A DNA stretch of 63,861 nt from JBCBSS01 sp039819065 (GTDB taxonomy: Bacteria; Bacteroidota; Bacteroidia; Cytophagales; Cyclobacteriaceae). This document shows, one piece after another, positions 7,475 to 15,626 of the stretch (position 1 is its first letter; the number at the start of each line of letters is the position of its first letter). The notes under the pieces are model-generated. The model did not search any database. It saw nothing but the letters and a program-made list of their open reading frames with translations, and was not told where the DNA came from. The stretch covers positions 1 through 63,861 of the forward strand of contig JBCBSS010000022.1 in assembly GCA_039819065.1 (NCBI GenBank), written 5' to 3'. Made by a program: the position numbers and the translations under genes.

Positions 7475-9154
7475 TCAGGAAGTTTTTTGTAAGGTATTGA
7501 GATTAAGCAGGGTAAAGGAGAAGGTGGTACCTTTTCCCACTTCAGATTCAACCCAAACCGAGCCGCCATAACCTTCTATTATTTTTTTGACGATCGAAAG
7601 CCCGATGCCAGTGCTTTCATTTGAATCCCTGCTCTCTAAAGTTTGAAAAAGCTTGAATATACGATCGAAGTATTTTTCAGGAATACCAGGACCATCATCG
7701 GCAACAGAAAACTCATGTCCGCCACCCTCCAATGACCGATATCCTATATGGACAGTGCCTTTCGTTTTATCCTTGTATTTGACGGCATTACTTATCAGGT
7801 TTTGGAATACTTGGAAGAGCTGTACCTGGTGGGCATTTATGATAGGCAATGCATCCATAGTGACATCTAGACAATCGTGACAGGCCAACGAATCCAGTAC
7901 GTCTTCAATGATAACCTTGATGTCCAGCGGTTTAGGCGGTTCTGAGAATTTACCAACTTTAGAATACTTCAAAATATCATCTATGAGTCGTTCCATCCTG
8001 AACACCCGCTTGTTTAGCAATTCCAGGTTGTAAACTCCTTCCTCATCGAGTATATCCTCATAATCAGTCTTAAGCCAAGAGGAGAGTGACGATATTGCCC
8101 TGAGAGGAGCTTTCAGGTCATGCGAAACCACATAGGCAAAGTCCTTCAATTCCTTGTTCACTTTTTCAAGCTCACGTTTGTCGACCAGTTCCGCATTCTT
8201 CAGTTCCAGTTCATGGATTAACTGCTGTCTTTCATCACGCTGTTCAGCGTCTTGTATGGCTATGGAAATAAACTTTGAAACCTCATAAATGGCCTTAAGT
8301 TCGTATCGGCTCCAATCCTGCACTGATTCAGAATCAAAACACAATAAACCCACAAAACCTTTCTCATGATGCAGCGGTATATCCAAAAAGGCACTGGTAT
8401 TGTGATTCTTCTTTAGCATCTGTGCTATTTCAGCCGTTAATCGTTCATCTTTGGAAGTATCAGGTACGTTAATGGTATCTAGATTCCTCACTATTTTAAG
8501 ATATTCCGGGATGGTGTTAAGGTCGAACTCAGTGCCTCTGATATCTGGCATATTGCTATTCTGGATCGAGTGCTCAATACTCATTACCCCTTCCTGATCA
8601 ACCCTTGCAAAAACTATCCGATACTCGGGGAATTCATTCAATAACTCTTTCATGGCTGACTGAATCAGTTCATCGTAGGTGAGCCCTTGTAAAATGAGGC
8701 GCGCTACCCTGTCAATGATGTTCAGTTTCAACATGCGCTGCATTAACATGGCCTCTCGCTCCTTATATTCTCTTACATCAGTCACGATACCAATAAAATG
8801 CTTTGTCTGTCCCTCCTGGTCAAATATGGGAGACATACTGAGTTCATTCCAGAATGAGCCACCGTCCTTGCGGTAATTCTTCAGCACTACTTTGCAACTG
8901 ACCTTTTGCTTTATAGCCTCTCTTATTTTGCTCAGCTCTCTTTGGTCTGTTCCGGGGCCTTGCAAAAAGCGGCAGTTCTTTCCAACTGCTTCTTCCAAGG
9001 AATACCCCGTAATGGTTGAGAAAGCAGCGTTGCAATAGATGATTGGTAGATCTTCTTGGGTGGCATCCACCAGGATAACGCCATCATTAATAGCGTTCAA
9101 TACAGCTTCATTGATCTGTATCTGTGCCCCCATATTCCACATCACTTCTTTCAT
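7475..9154 (-). CDS. LOV-GAF sensor histidine kinase (predicted blue-light receptor)
   Basis: 559 residues. The N-terminal PAS (about 12-130) is a LOV domain: GKNCRFLQG (adduct cysteine C61, Q65), NYRKDG (N93) and FWNEL (N103) match the flavin-binding residues of Bacillus YtvA. At the position of the YtvA glutamine that signals from the flavin (FVGIQ), this protein has Val (FIGIV, V124). A GAF domain (about 160-305), a coiled linker, HisKA with phospho-His at about 345 and HATPase_c (about 445-555; DDGPGI, GIGLSIVKKI) follow. It is the first gene of the four-gene cluster and divergent from a LytTR gene. By family knowledge, light should form a flavin-cysteine adduct and change autophosphorylation; the effect of Val is uncertain. 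Confidence 0.93.
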   Translation of the reverse strand: MKEVMWNMGAQIQINEAVLNAINDGVILVDATQEDLPIIYCNAAFSTITGYSLEEAVGKNCRFLQGPGTDQRELSKIREAIKQKVSCKVVLKNYRKDGGSFWNELSMSPIFDQEGQTKHFIGIVTDVREYKEREAMLMQRMLKLNIIDRVARLILQGLTYDELIQSAMKELLNEFPEYRIVFARVDQEGVMSIEHSIQNSNMPDIRGTEFDLNTIPEYLKIVRNLDTINVPDTSKDERLTAEIAQMLKKNHNTSAFLDIPLHHEKGFVGLLCFDSESVQDWSRYELKAIYEVSKFISIAIQDAEQRDERQQLIHELELKNAELVDKRELEKVNKELKDFAYVVSHDLKAPLRAISSLSSWLKTDYEDILDEEGVYNLELLNKRVFRMERLIDDILKYSKVGKFSEPPKPLDIKVIIEDVLDSLACHDCLDVTMDALPIINAHQVQLFQVFQNLISNAVKYKDKTKGTVHIGYRSLEGGGHEFSVADDGPGIPEKYFDRIFKLFQTLESRDSNESTGIGLSIVKKIIEGYGGSVWVESEVGKGTTFSFTLLNLNTLQKTS

Positions 9155-9180
9155 GTACCTGATCGTTTTGTAGATGAATT

Positions 9181-9209
9181 TACCACTTCTTTTTTCATTC
9201 TGAGTGGTA
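9181..9209. promoter_or_regulatory. Inverted repeat in divergent promoter region
   Basis: TACCACT (9181-9187) and AGTGGTA (9203-9209) are exact complements 15 bases apart, in the 159-base space between the divergent LOV-kinase and LytTR genes. It could be an operator shared by both; no protein is assigned. Confidence 0.3.
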
Positions 9210-9313
9210 TCCGAAAGTTTTAGTATGAGATAATTTGAAAAGAACCAGCATGCACATCAGCAGAAAACCCACTTTCAACCCAACACGAGAGATTGCATTT
9301 CGTATCACGGAAT

Positions 9314-10150
9314 ATGGCCTTAACACTAAATTCCAAACCGACCATCTTTGCCCTGCGCTATCTTTTAATCATTGTCATTTCCTTGTTCGTGGTGCATTAT
9401 GTGAGTTATCAAAAGCTACCCTTTCAAGCTGATTACCAATTCCCGTGGTTAGCATTTGTTGTAGTTCACATATTCGGAATTACTGTGTGTTTTGGTAGCA
9501 CAGCGGTTTACAAATGGATGGACACCAAGAGAGTCTATCCTTCATTTGCTCAAAAATCGATTCAACAAATAGCCGGCAACTTGGTGGCCACTTTTCTTAT
9601 CTACTCGCTGCTTTATGTGGTTATCCAGATACTGATCTTCAACTACCCCGTTTCCTGGTTTCACTTCAGCAAGTATTGGATACTCTGTGTGGTCATCTCA
9701 CTCTTTGATACGACAGTATTATTGTCATTCGATTTGTACAAAGCCTATATCCAATCCAAATCACTAAACGAAGCATCTGGTCAGCAGGTAAGTACGGAAA
9801 CGGAACGGTTATTGGTGAAACGTGGTGCGCAACTAATGAATGTGCTACTCAGTGAAGTAGCTTATGTCTACTCAGAAGATAGCATTATATACCTGGTTAA
9901 AATGGACGGCTCCCGCATCATCACGCATTACACATCGCTCAAAGAATTAGGAGAAAAACTACCCGACTCATTGTTCTTCCAAGCCAACAGACAATTTATC
10001 ATTAATAGAAATGCGGTAAACACGGTAGACAAGGATAAAAACCGAAAGTTACAATTATCACTCACTCCACTGATTAGCACCGTAGATGCCGGTATTCCCA
10101 TTAGTCGGTACCGTAGCGCCGAATTTAAAAAGTGGCTCAAAATGTCCTAA
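9314..10150 (+). CDS. Membrane-bound LytTR transcriptional regulator
   Basis: 278 residues from ATG 9314; an in-frame TTG at 9293 is less likely. Four hydrophobic segments (roughly 15-35, 48-68, 85-110 and 122-145) form a membrane domain. A linker and a C-terminal LytTR DNA-binding domain (about 180-275; SIIYLVKMDGS, FFQANRQFIINRNAV, ISRYR) follow. Such MHYT-less, receiver-less LytTR proteins are common in Bacteroidota and are presumably controlled through the membrane part. It is divergent from the light-signalling cluster, with a 7-bp inverted repeat in between, so it may control that cluster or answer to it; this is inference. Confidence 0.85.
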   Translation: MALTLNSKPTIFALRYLLIIVISLFVVHYVSYQKLPFQADYQFPWLAFVVVHIFGITVCFGSTAVYKWMDTKRVYPSFAQKSIQQIAGNLVATFLIYSLLYVVIQILIFNYPVSWFHFSKYWILCVVISLFDTTVLLSFDLYKAYIQSKSLNEASGQQVSTETERLLVKRGAQLMNVLLSEVAYVYSEDSIIYLVKMDGSRIITHYTSLKELGEKLPDSLFFQANRQFIINRNAVNTVDKDKNRKLQLSLTPLISTVDAGIPISRYRSAEFKKWLKMS

Positions 10151-10275
10151 TCGGTAATTCCTCAAGAACCATTCGATTACACAGGTGATACCATTTAGCT
10201 TAAAGCAATTGCCTGAAGTAGCTTTTAATATGATATGTGGCTAGCATCGACTACATAAAATAAACACATATCATC

Positions 10276-10905
10276 ATGAAAAAGACGACCATTTTAATGC
10301 TACTATTCTGCCTGATCGTATCAACGCTTTTCGCGCAGAATGGTCAAATGACAAAAGAAGAAAGGAAATTTCTGCTCAATCACCTTAAGGATACTGAAGC
10401 CAATTTGCTTTCGGCCATTCATGACATTTCGGATAAACAATGGGTGTTCAAGCGAGATGACGAGTCATGGTCTCCGGCGGAATGTGCTGTTCATATCTTA
10501 AAGGCTGAAAAACACATATTCGAAACCTGGCGAGTGAAGGTTTTGGAGACTGATCCTGAACCTGAAAGAGTGGATGAAGTTGAAGGAAAAGAGTCGCAGA
10601 TCACCAAGGAAGTGCCCAATCGCGAGCAAAAGTTCAAATCACCTGAAAAACTGCAGCCAGGTACTGAGCTTATGTCCAAGGCAGACTTCAAAAAATCTTT
10701 TCAGGCATTAAGAACGAAAATTCGAAAGTACGTAAAATCGACTTCAGATGATTTACATTTTCATTTTACTCAAGCTCCAGCCAATCTAGGTGTGATAGAC
10801 ACCTATCAACTGATGCTGGTATTATCCAATCATACAGGTAGGCATACTGCTCAGATAGATGAAATCAAAACTTCGAATGGGTTTGACAAGATCGCGAAGT
10901 ATTGA
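10276..10905 (+). CDS. Exported DinB-like protein
   Basis: 209 residues with a clear signal peptide (MKKTTILMLLFCLIVSTLFA, cleavage about residue 20). The mature part resembles the DinB/YfiT four-helix bundle: W-S-P-A-E-C-A-V-H-I (first metal-type His) and N-H-T-G-R-H-T-A-Q-I (the later His pair) occupy the usual positions. DinB-fold proteins are generally cytoplasmic thiol-dependent transferases or hydrolases; a periplasmic one is less usual. A charged insertion (about 90-130) separates the halves. It is monocistronic, with repeat DNA downstream. Confidence 0.75.
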   Translation: MKKTTILMLLFCLIVSTLFAQNGQMTKEERKFLLNHLKDTEANLLSAIHDISDKQWVFKRDDESWSPAECAVHILKAEKHIFETWRVKVLETDPEPERVDEVEGKESQITKEVPNREQKFKSPEKLQPGTELMSKADFKKSFQALRTKIRKYVKSTSDDLHFHFTQAPANLGVIDTYQLMLVLSNHTGRHTAQIDEIKTSNGFDKIAKY

Positions 10906-10965
10906 TTGTAATTGTAATAACAATATGCAGTGCTTCGCAAGTTTAGATGGCCTTAGCTACAACGT

Positions 10966-11066
10966 GTCATTTCGAACGTAGTGAGAAATCTCACTCTTGA
11001 CAATCCTTACTTTATGTTGAGTAAGATTTCTCCCTATGGTCGAAAAGACAACTTTTGAGACAGCCT
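10966..11066. repeat. Interspersed intergenic repeat (GTCATTTCGA family)
   Basis: The stretch begins GTCATTTCGAACGTAGTGAG, contains AGAAATCT facing AGATTTCT, and ends with the complement of AGGCTGTCTCAAAA. Related copies lie at about 29050-29110, 52617-52725 and 61534-61638. The interval 10906-11175 between the convergent genes holds nothing else that was recognised. Confidence 0.6.
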
Positions 11067-11175
11067 TCAAAACTTCGGTTTACCTATGTCGATTCAGTTA
11101 ATCAAAAGAAACCAAACGAGTCCCACTAAGCGTAGTTTTTATTCATAGCATGGTAATATTCAATCAACTTCATGC

Positions 11176-12264
11176 TTAGATGGGCTCGTTTTTTTGCAAT
11201 TTATCCTTTAGCCCGTTGAGATATGCTTTGTAGTTATCAGGGGCACCTTTCAGAGCCAAGTCAATACTCTTAACCGCTTTTTTGTAAGCACCATTGGCAC
11301 TCAAAGCACGGCTATGACCTAGGTGCACATACCATGTATTAGGAAATTTGTCGACTGCTGCTTGAAAGATTTGTAGTGATTTCTCTTTTCTTTCTTGCAC
11401 AAGCACTGTTCTACCCAAGTTGAACATGGCATTAGGGTCGTTCCCCAAAGCTATGGCTTCATCCAGTATTTTATCTGATTCTTCTTTGCGACCCAACTTC
11501 CAGAGTATAGAAGCCTTAGTGCCAAGGTTAGTAAGGTTCTTGTCGGCCCTAAACCCACCGAAGCCGCCATTGATTGACCTTTCAGCCCAGGTAAGCGCTT
11601 CCTCAAGGTTTGTATCTTGCCCCAGACACCACTGCGCTGCCGCATCCCATGCTGCCCAGCTGTTGGTGGTATGACCTCTCAGCTGATAGCGGAAGCTTTC
11701 CACAACCGTCTTGTTCAAGTCTACCGCTACCTCGAAAGGCACACGTAACTTCTCCCACTCCAAAGCCACTGTGATGGCATTGTCCGTTCTATTCATAAAC
11801 TCAAAGCTCATGTACTCTCTCATGGGTGCGGTTTCGGTTTTTACCTTGACCCTCAATGCCACTTCCTTCTCAAGATCCAGGTAATAGCTTCCCCAAAGGT
11901 TATCGTTAGAAGCAAAGATCAACTCCCATTCTCCGTCAGAGGGGATGGTGTGAAAACCATAACTACCAGCAGCAAGCGGCTTGCCTTCTATCATTACATC
12001 AGTACTAAAAGCAATGGTTGTATTTATATTGGCACCGGCACGCCACGGAACAGGATTGCCATTGAATGGCACTAGTCCCTCCCATACTTTACGGCCTCTT
12101 ACTGCCGGAGCATGATAGTTTACTGTGATATCAGTTAAACCTATACGTTGTGTTTCGTTTATTTTCGGGCTGGCCTGAGGTGTCTCCAGTGCATGATATT
12201 GTCCGTAGACCGTACTGCAACATACCAATAGTATAAATGTCATCCAGTTTTTCATTGTCTTCAT
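11176..12264 (-). CDS. DUF2911 domain protein with TPR-like C-terminus
   Basis: 362 residues with a signal peptide (about 1-21). The DUF2911 domain (about 30-175) shows its usual features: ITVNYHAPAVRGRKVWEGLVP, WRAGANINTTIAFS, LAAGSYGFHTIPS and W-E-L-I-F. From about 185 on there are helical repeats of TPR type (W-A-A-W-D-A-A-A-Q-W, then NAMFNLGRTVL and YVHLGHSRALSANGAYKKAVK). DUF2911 is frequent in Bacteroidota exported proteins, with unknown function. It is divergent from a membrane AraC regulator, which may control it. Confidence 0.85.
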   Translation of the reverse strand: MKTMKNWMTFILLVCCSTVYGQYHALETPQASPKINETQRIGLTDITVNYHAPAVRGRKVWEGLVPFNGNPVPWRAGANINTTIAFSTDVMIEGKPLAAGSYGFHTIPSDGEWELIFASNDNLWGSYYLDLEKEVALRVKVKTETAPMREYMSFEFMNRTDNAITVALEWEKLRVPFEVAVDLNKTVVESFRYQLRGHTTNSWAAWDAAAQWCLGQDTNLEEALTWAERSINGGFGGFRADKNLTNLGTKASILWKLGRKEESDKILDEAIALGNDPNAMFNLGRTVLVQERKEKSLQIFQAAVDKFPNTWYVHLGHSRALSANGAYKKAVKSIDLALKGAPDNYKAYLNGLKDKLQKNEPI

Positions 12265-12405
12265 TTTGAGTTTTGCCGTTGATGATGAGGCCTAAATACA
12301 GCTATGAAGACTTCTAGTTATTTCTGATTCGTCAAATCAGGAAAAATTTTAGGTATTAACAAGGATAAAATTTATTTTGAATCTATAACCTCAACTGAAA
12401 ATAAT

Positions 12406-12425
12406 CGGTATAACGAATTATACCG
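12406..12425. promoter_or_regulatory. Perfect dyad upstream of AraC gene
   Basis: CGGTATAA-CGAA-TTATACCG is a perfect 8-bp inverted repeat, 33 bases before the GTG of the AraC gene and inside the divergent region shared with the DUF2911 gene. It could be an operator, or a 5'-leader hairpin with a CGAA loop. Confidence 0.4.
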
Positions 12426-12458
12426 GACTAGTCGTCGAACTCAATTCTCTAACGAAAC

Positions 12459-13490
12459 GTGGAAAGCGTTAAACTCATTCTAGCCGTTTGTTGCGGCGTA
12501 TGCGTTTTACATGGTCTGTTTCTAGCCATTTACCTGGTAAGTGCGCCCAAGCTCAGATCAGTGTCCAATTACCTATTGGCTGGGTTGCTGATAGCGCTGG
12601 CATTGCGCATTGCCAAGTCTATCTTCTACTACCTGGTGATCGACATTCCCTTTTTCACCATCCACCTGGGTTTAATGGGTAAGCTCGCCATCGGCCCGCT
12701 GACCTTCTTCTACATCTGTTCTTTGCATAACCCTGACCTGAAGCTCAAGCCCCACTACGCCATTCATTTGGTGCCCTCGCTAATCGCCCTTGGATCGATT
12801 GGGCAGCTCGGGATGAGGCAACTTTCATTGGGTTACGATATCGCAGCCTTGACCATGACCGCATACATTGCTGGTGGATGGATGATATATTTTAAGAACC
12901 TGTCCAAAAAAGATGCTCAAAACACACTCCAGTGGAGTCGTAGCTTGTTGATCGGTATACTATTGATTTGGTCATCCTTCCTTATGCAGATATTCTCAGG
13001 CTCAATAGAAGCTTACGCACTAGGTGGCGTGGCCTCATGTGTAGTGCTGTACGTGTTGAGTTTTCTGGCCATGAGACAGTTTAGCGTCTTTAAGCCCAAC
13101 GCTAACAAGCAGAAAAACGGTAACGGTAAGCAACAATTGGAAATTGTAAGTAAACTGAATGAGCTTTTCGATGAACGTAAGATATTCCTGGAACCGGAAG
13201 TGACTTTAAGCTTGGTAGCGCAACGCATGAATATGCCTACTTACCTGATTTCTAAAGTGATCAATGACCGCTACGGTAAGAAGTTTCCTGAATTTGTCAA
13301 CGACTACCGAATCGCCGAAGCACGTCTGAAACTACTTGATAAAGCTTATCAAAATGAGAACATCGAAAATATAGCTTTTGAATGCGGCTTCAACACCTTA
13401 TCGGCGTTCTACACTGCTTTTAAGAAGGGAACCGGAGTAACCCCAAATGAATTTCGAAGGAGAGGTCAGGCGATGACCAGTGGCACTTAA
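12459..13490 (+). CDS. Membrane AraC-family transcriptional regulator
   Basis: 343 residues starting at a GTG; the next in-frame ATG would remove two membrane helices. The N-terminal half has six or seven hydrophobic segments (about 5-25, 35-58, 65-85, 95-115, 125-145, 160-180, 185-205). The C-terminal part (about 228-338) is a double helix-turn-helix of AraC type: LSLVAQRMNMPTYLISKVIN, then ENIAFECGFNTLSAFYTAFK and GVTPNEFRR. This 7TM-AraC design is widespread in Bacteroidota. The ligand is unknown. The gene ends one base before the convergent glyoxalase-fold gene, with no space for a terminator. Confidence 0.88.
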   Translation: MESVKLILAVCCGVCVLHGLFLAIYLVSAPKLRSVSNYLLAGLLIALALRIAKSIFYYLVIDIPFFTIHLGLMGKLAIGPLTFFYICSLHNPDLKLKPHYAIHLVPSLIALGSIGQLGMRQLSLGYDIAALTMTAYIAGGWMIYFKNLSKKDAQNTLQWSRSLLIGILLIWSSFLMQIFSGSIEAYALGGVASCVVLYVLSFLAMRQFSVFKPNANKQKNGNGKQQLEIVSKLNELFDERKIFLEPEVTLSLVAQRMNMPTYLISKVINDRYGKKFPEFVNDYRIAEARLKLLDKAYQNENIENIAFECGFNTLSAFYTAFKKGTGVTPNEFRRRGQAMTSGT

Positions 13491-13491
13491 T

Positions 13492-13914
13492 TTAGAATTT
13501 CTCGAAGGTAAGTACGTACCCGTTATTATCCCTCATCGAGAATTGCGTTGCACCACAAGGCGTGAGATGGGGATGATCTAACAAGCGAAACTTGGTCTCT
13601 AATTCCTGGTAGTAAGATTCAAGGCTTTCATCTTCACCTAATTGTATGCAAAGCGCCGTACTGGAACCAACAGAAACGTCCCTCATAAAAACCACCTCGT
13701 CTTTCAAGCGCTCAGCCTCTTTGAATGATATCATGAATCCGTTATAGCTCATCTTAGCCCAATAAGTCCTGTCATCACCGTCTTTTTCGCAGGCTTCGAG
13801 TTCAAAATCCAATGCATTTTGGTAGAAATCGATGGTTTCATCCACATTGTGAACCATTAATTCCAGAATAACTTGGTTGACACTCATTACGCTATTTTTA
13901 AGGTCGGTTTTCAT
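13492..13914 (-). CDS. VOC/glyoxalase-fold protein
   Basis: 140 residues made of two beta-alpha-beta-beta-beta units: VILELMVHNVDETIDFYQNALDFE starts the first, TPCGATQFSMRDNNGYVLTFEKF closes the second. This matches the vicinal-oxygen-chelate superfamily (glyoxalase, bleomycin-resistance or dioxygenase-like). Potential metal ligands are E18 and E137-E138; the specific activity cannot be told. It starts at ATG 13914; ATG 13887 (MSVNQV) is an alternative that suits the fold better. Its 3' end abuts that of the AraC gene. Confidence 0.8.
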   Translation of the reverse strand: MKTDLKNSVMSVNQVILELMVHNVDETIDFYQNALDFELEACEKDGDDRTYWAKMSYNGFMISFKEAERLKDEVVFMRDVSVGSSTALCIQLGEDESLESYYQELETKFRLLDHPHLTPCGATQFSMRDNNGYVLTFEKF

Positions 13915-14031
13915 GGCTTTTGCTTTTGGTGGTAAAACTTGACCTTAGCCAAGTTTAGTAATATACTCAATTTTTGCCGTTTCTAAAAATTAAGCATCCA
14001 TGGCAGCGTTATTCCGTTGAACCTGAGCAAC

Positions 14032-14589
14032 ATGCAAAAGATCAACTCGGAAAGCGATTTTTTAGTCGCATTTGACAATTTTTACCCCTCATTGTTCAAT
14101 TTGGCGCATAAAATGCTCTACGACCGGCAAGCCGCTGAGGACGTAACGCAAGAAGTCTTTCTCAAATTGTGGCAGGCAAAAGGTAGCATAAGAATAACAA
14201 CTGATCTAGGGGCTTACTTGAAAAGGGCGGTTGTCAACCAGTCCTTGAATCATCTGAAAAAGGGGAAGCGTATGGTGCGGTTAAACACAGACTTGGCCCC
14301 TCCGGTAAACGCAGTTGAGGAAATAGTAGAATTCAACGACCTGGAACGTCGCATTAACGAAGCCGTGCTGACATTATCACCCAAACGTCGTTTGATATTT
14401 AGCCTGAGCAGGTTTGATGGCATGAGTAATCAAGAAATTGCGGACCATTTTGGTATAACCAAAAAGACCGTCGAAAACCAGTTGGGAACTGCTCTTTCAG
14501 AATTAAGGTCGAAGCTCAAGCCTTATTTACCGGTCATAATATTGGCGTTGATAGCAGCGCTAGTGATTGGCTTTTTGAGCTTTTTTTAA
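14032..14589 (+). CDS. ECF sigma-70 factor
   Basis: 185 residues from ATG 14032; an in-frame TTG at 14017 is weaker. Region 2 (about 10-75) has FYPSLFNLAHKMLYDRQAAEDVTQEVFLKLW; region 4 (about 110-165) has LSPKRRLIFSLSRFDGMSNQEIADHFGITKKTVE. A hydrophobic tail (about 168-185, LPVIILALIAALVIGFLSFF) could tether the factor to the membrane. It heads the FecR/TonB-receptor operon, so it most likely belongs to the FecI-type cell-surface signalling sigmas and drives transcription of the genes after it. Confidence 0.93.
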   Translation: MQKINSESDFLVAFDNFYPSLFNLAHKMLYDRQAAEDVTQEVFLKLWQAKGSIRITTDLGAYLKRAVVNQSLNHLKKGKRMVRLNTDLAPPVNAVEEIVEFNDLERRINEAVLTLSPKRRLIFSLSRFDGMSNQEIADHFGITKKTVENQLGTALSELRSKLKPYLPVIILALIAALVIGFLSFF

Positions 14590-14654
14590 AGTCAGAATGG
14601 GTGTAAAGCCCGGCTTCGTTGTCTGGTATATTATGGAACCAGAACTAGTTATTC

Positions 14655-15611
14655 ATGTCTGATCATATTGATAGTCTTATCGCCAAGTCTTTTTCTGATC
14701 ATTTGGATCAGGACGAGGTCTCTGCCTTGGCCCAATGGCGCAACGCTTCGGTTGCTAACGAGGAACAATTCAAGGAAAAGGAAAAGCTTTGGGAAGTATC
14801 TAAAGGTTTACGGCCTCACCAAGAAGTAGACACCATGAAAGCCAGAGCCACCTTTTTGGCACGCAAGGAAGAAGCCCAAACTAAAAAAACGAGTATCGGC
14901 TATTTAAAGATAGCAGCATCTCTCCTACTCATTCTGGCGACGGGCTGGACAATTTGGTATTCAGTATTTAAGTCAGAAACGGTGGTGCACAAAACAGCCA
15001 ATGAAAAAGGAGTCATTGCCTACCTACCTGATAGTTCCAGGGTTTGGCTTAACCGGCATAGCTCCCTCAGTTACACCAAGGGGTTTAGTGCTGGCCGGGA
15101 CGTTTCCATCACTGGAGAGGTCTACTTTGAAGTGACGAAGGACGAAGCTAATCCATTTACGGTCAATGCGGGTGTTTCAAAAGTGACGGTATTGGGAACA
15201 TCCTTCAATGTGGAATCAGATAGTACAGCCGTCAAAGTATCGTTGATAGAGGGTAAGGTGCGTTTCGATACCGATACCCAGTCGCTGGATCTAGCTCCTG
15301 GTGAGACTGGAATTTATAAACTGGAACCAAACAGCTTAAGCAAATCGGCTACCAGCAACATCAACGTTCTGGCCTGGAAAACGGGCACCATAATCTTTGA
15401 AAGCACATCACTGGAAGAGGTGCTAAGGGTATTAGAACGCGTATACGGTATCACTTACACCCGACAAGATCAACTTACCAATTGCGCCGTCACCACACAG
15501 TTCTATAATGCACCTATCGAAGACGTATTGGCCGAATTGGCACTCTTACTTGATCTAAAGTATGATCTGAAGGGCAAGCACCTTATCATACTTTCCGGAA
15601 ACTGTTCATAA
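14655..15611 (+). CDS. FecR-family anti-sigma factor
   Basis: 318 residues. A cytoplasmic N-terminal part (1-85) should bind the sigma factor; one membrane helix lies at about 88-106, followed by the periplasmic FecR domain (about 110-210; ANEKGVIAYLPDSSRVWLN, GEVYFEVTKDEANPFTVNAG, VTVLGTSFNV) and a C-terminal DUF4974-like domain (about 235-315). It is known to hold the ECF sigma inactive until the STN domain of the partner receiver signals. It sits 65 bases after the sigma gene and 15 before the receptor. Confidence 0.92.
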   Translation: MSDHIDSLIAKSFSDHLDQDEVSALAQWRNASVANEEQFKEKEKLWEVSKGLRPHQEVDTMKARATFLARKEEAQTKKTSIGYLKIAASLLLILATGWTIWYSVFKSETVVHKTANEKGVIAYLPDSSRVWLNRHSSLSYTKGFSAGRDVSITGEVYFEVTKDEANPFTVNAGVSKVTVLGTSFNVESDSTAVKVSLIEGKVRFDTDTQSLDLAPGETGIYKLEPNSLSKSATSNINVLAWKTGTIIFESTSLEEVLRVLERVYGITYTRQDQLTNCAVTTQFYNAPIEDVLAELALLLDLKYDLKGKHLIILSGNCS

Positions 15612-15626
15612 AGACCTGCCAACAAT

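Noticed and set aside
7453..7569. Upstream extension of the PAS kinase frame
   Set aside because: It overlaps the LOV kinase's 3' end in another frame, adds a Pro-rich stretch with no domain, and a good ATG exists at 7452.
9235..9432. 65-codon frame before and within the LytTR gene
   Set aside because: It is the shadow of the start of the LytTR gene in another frame.
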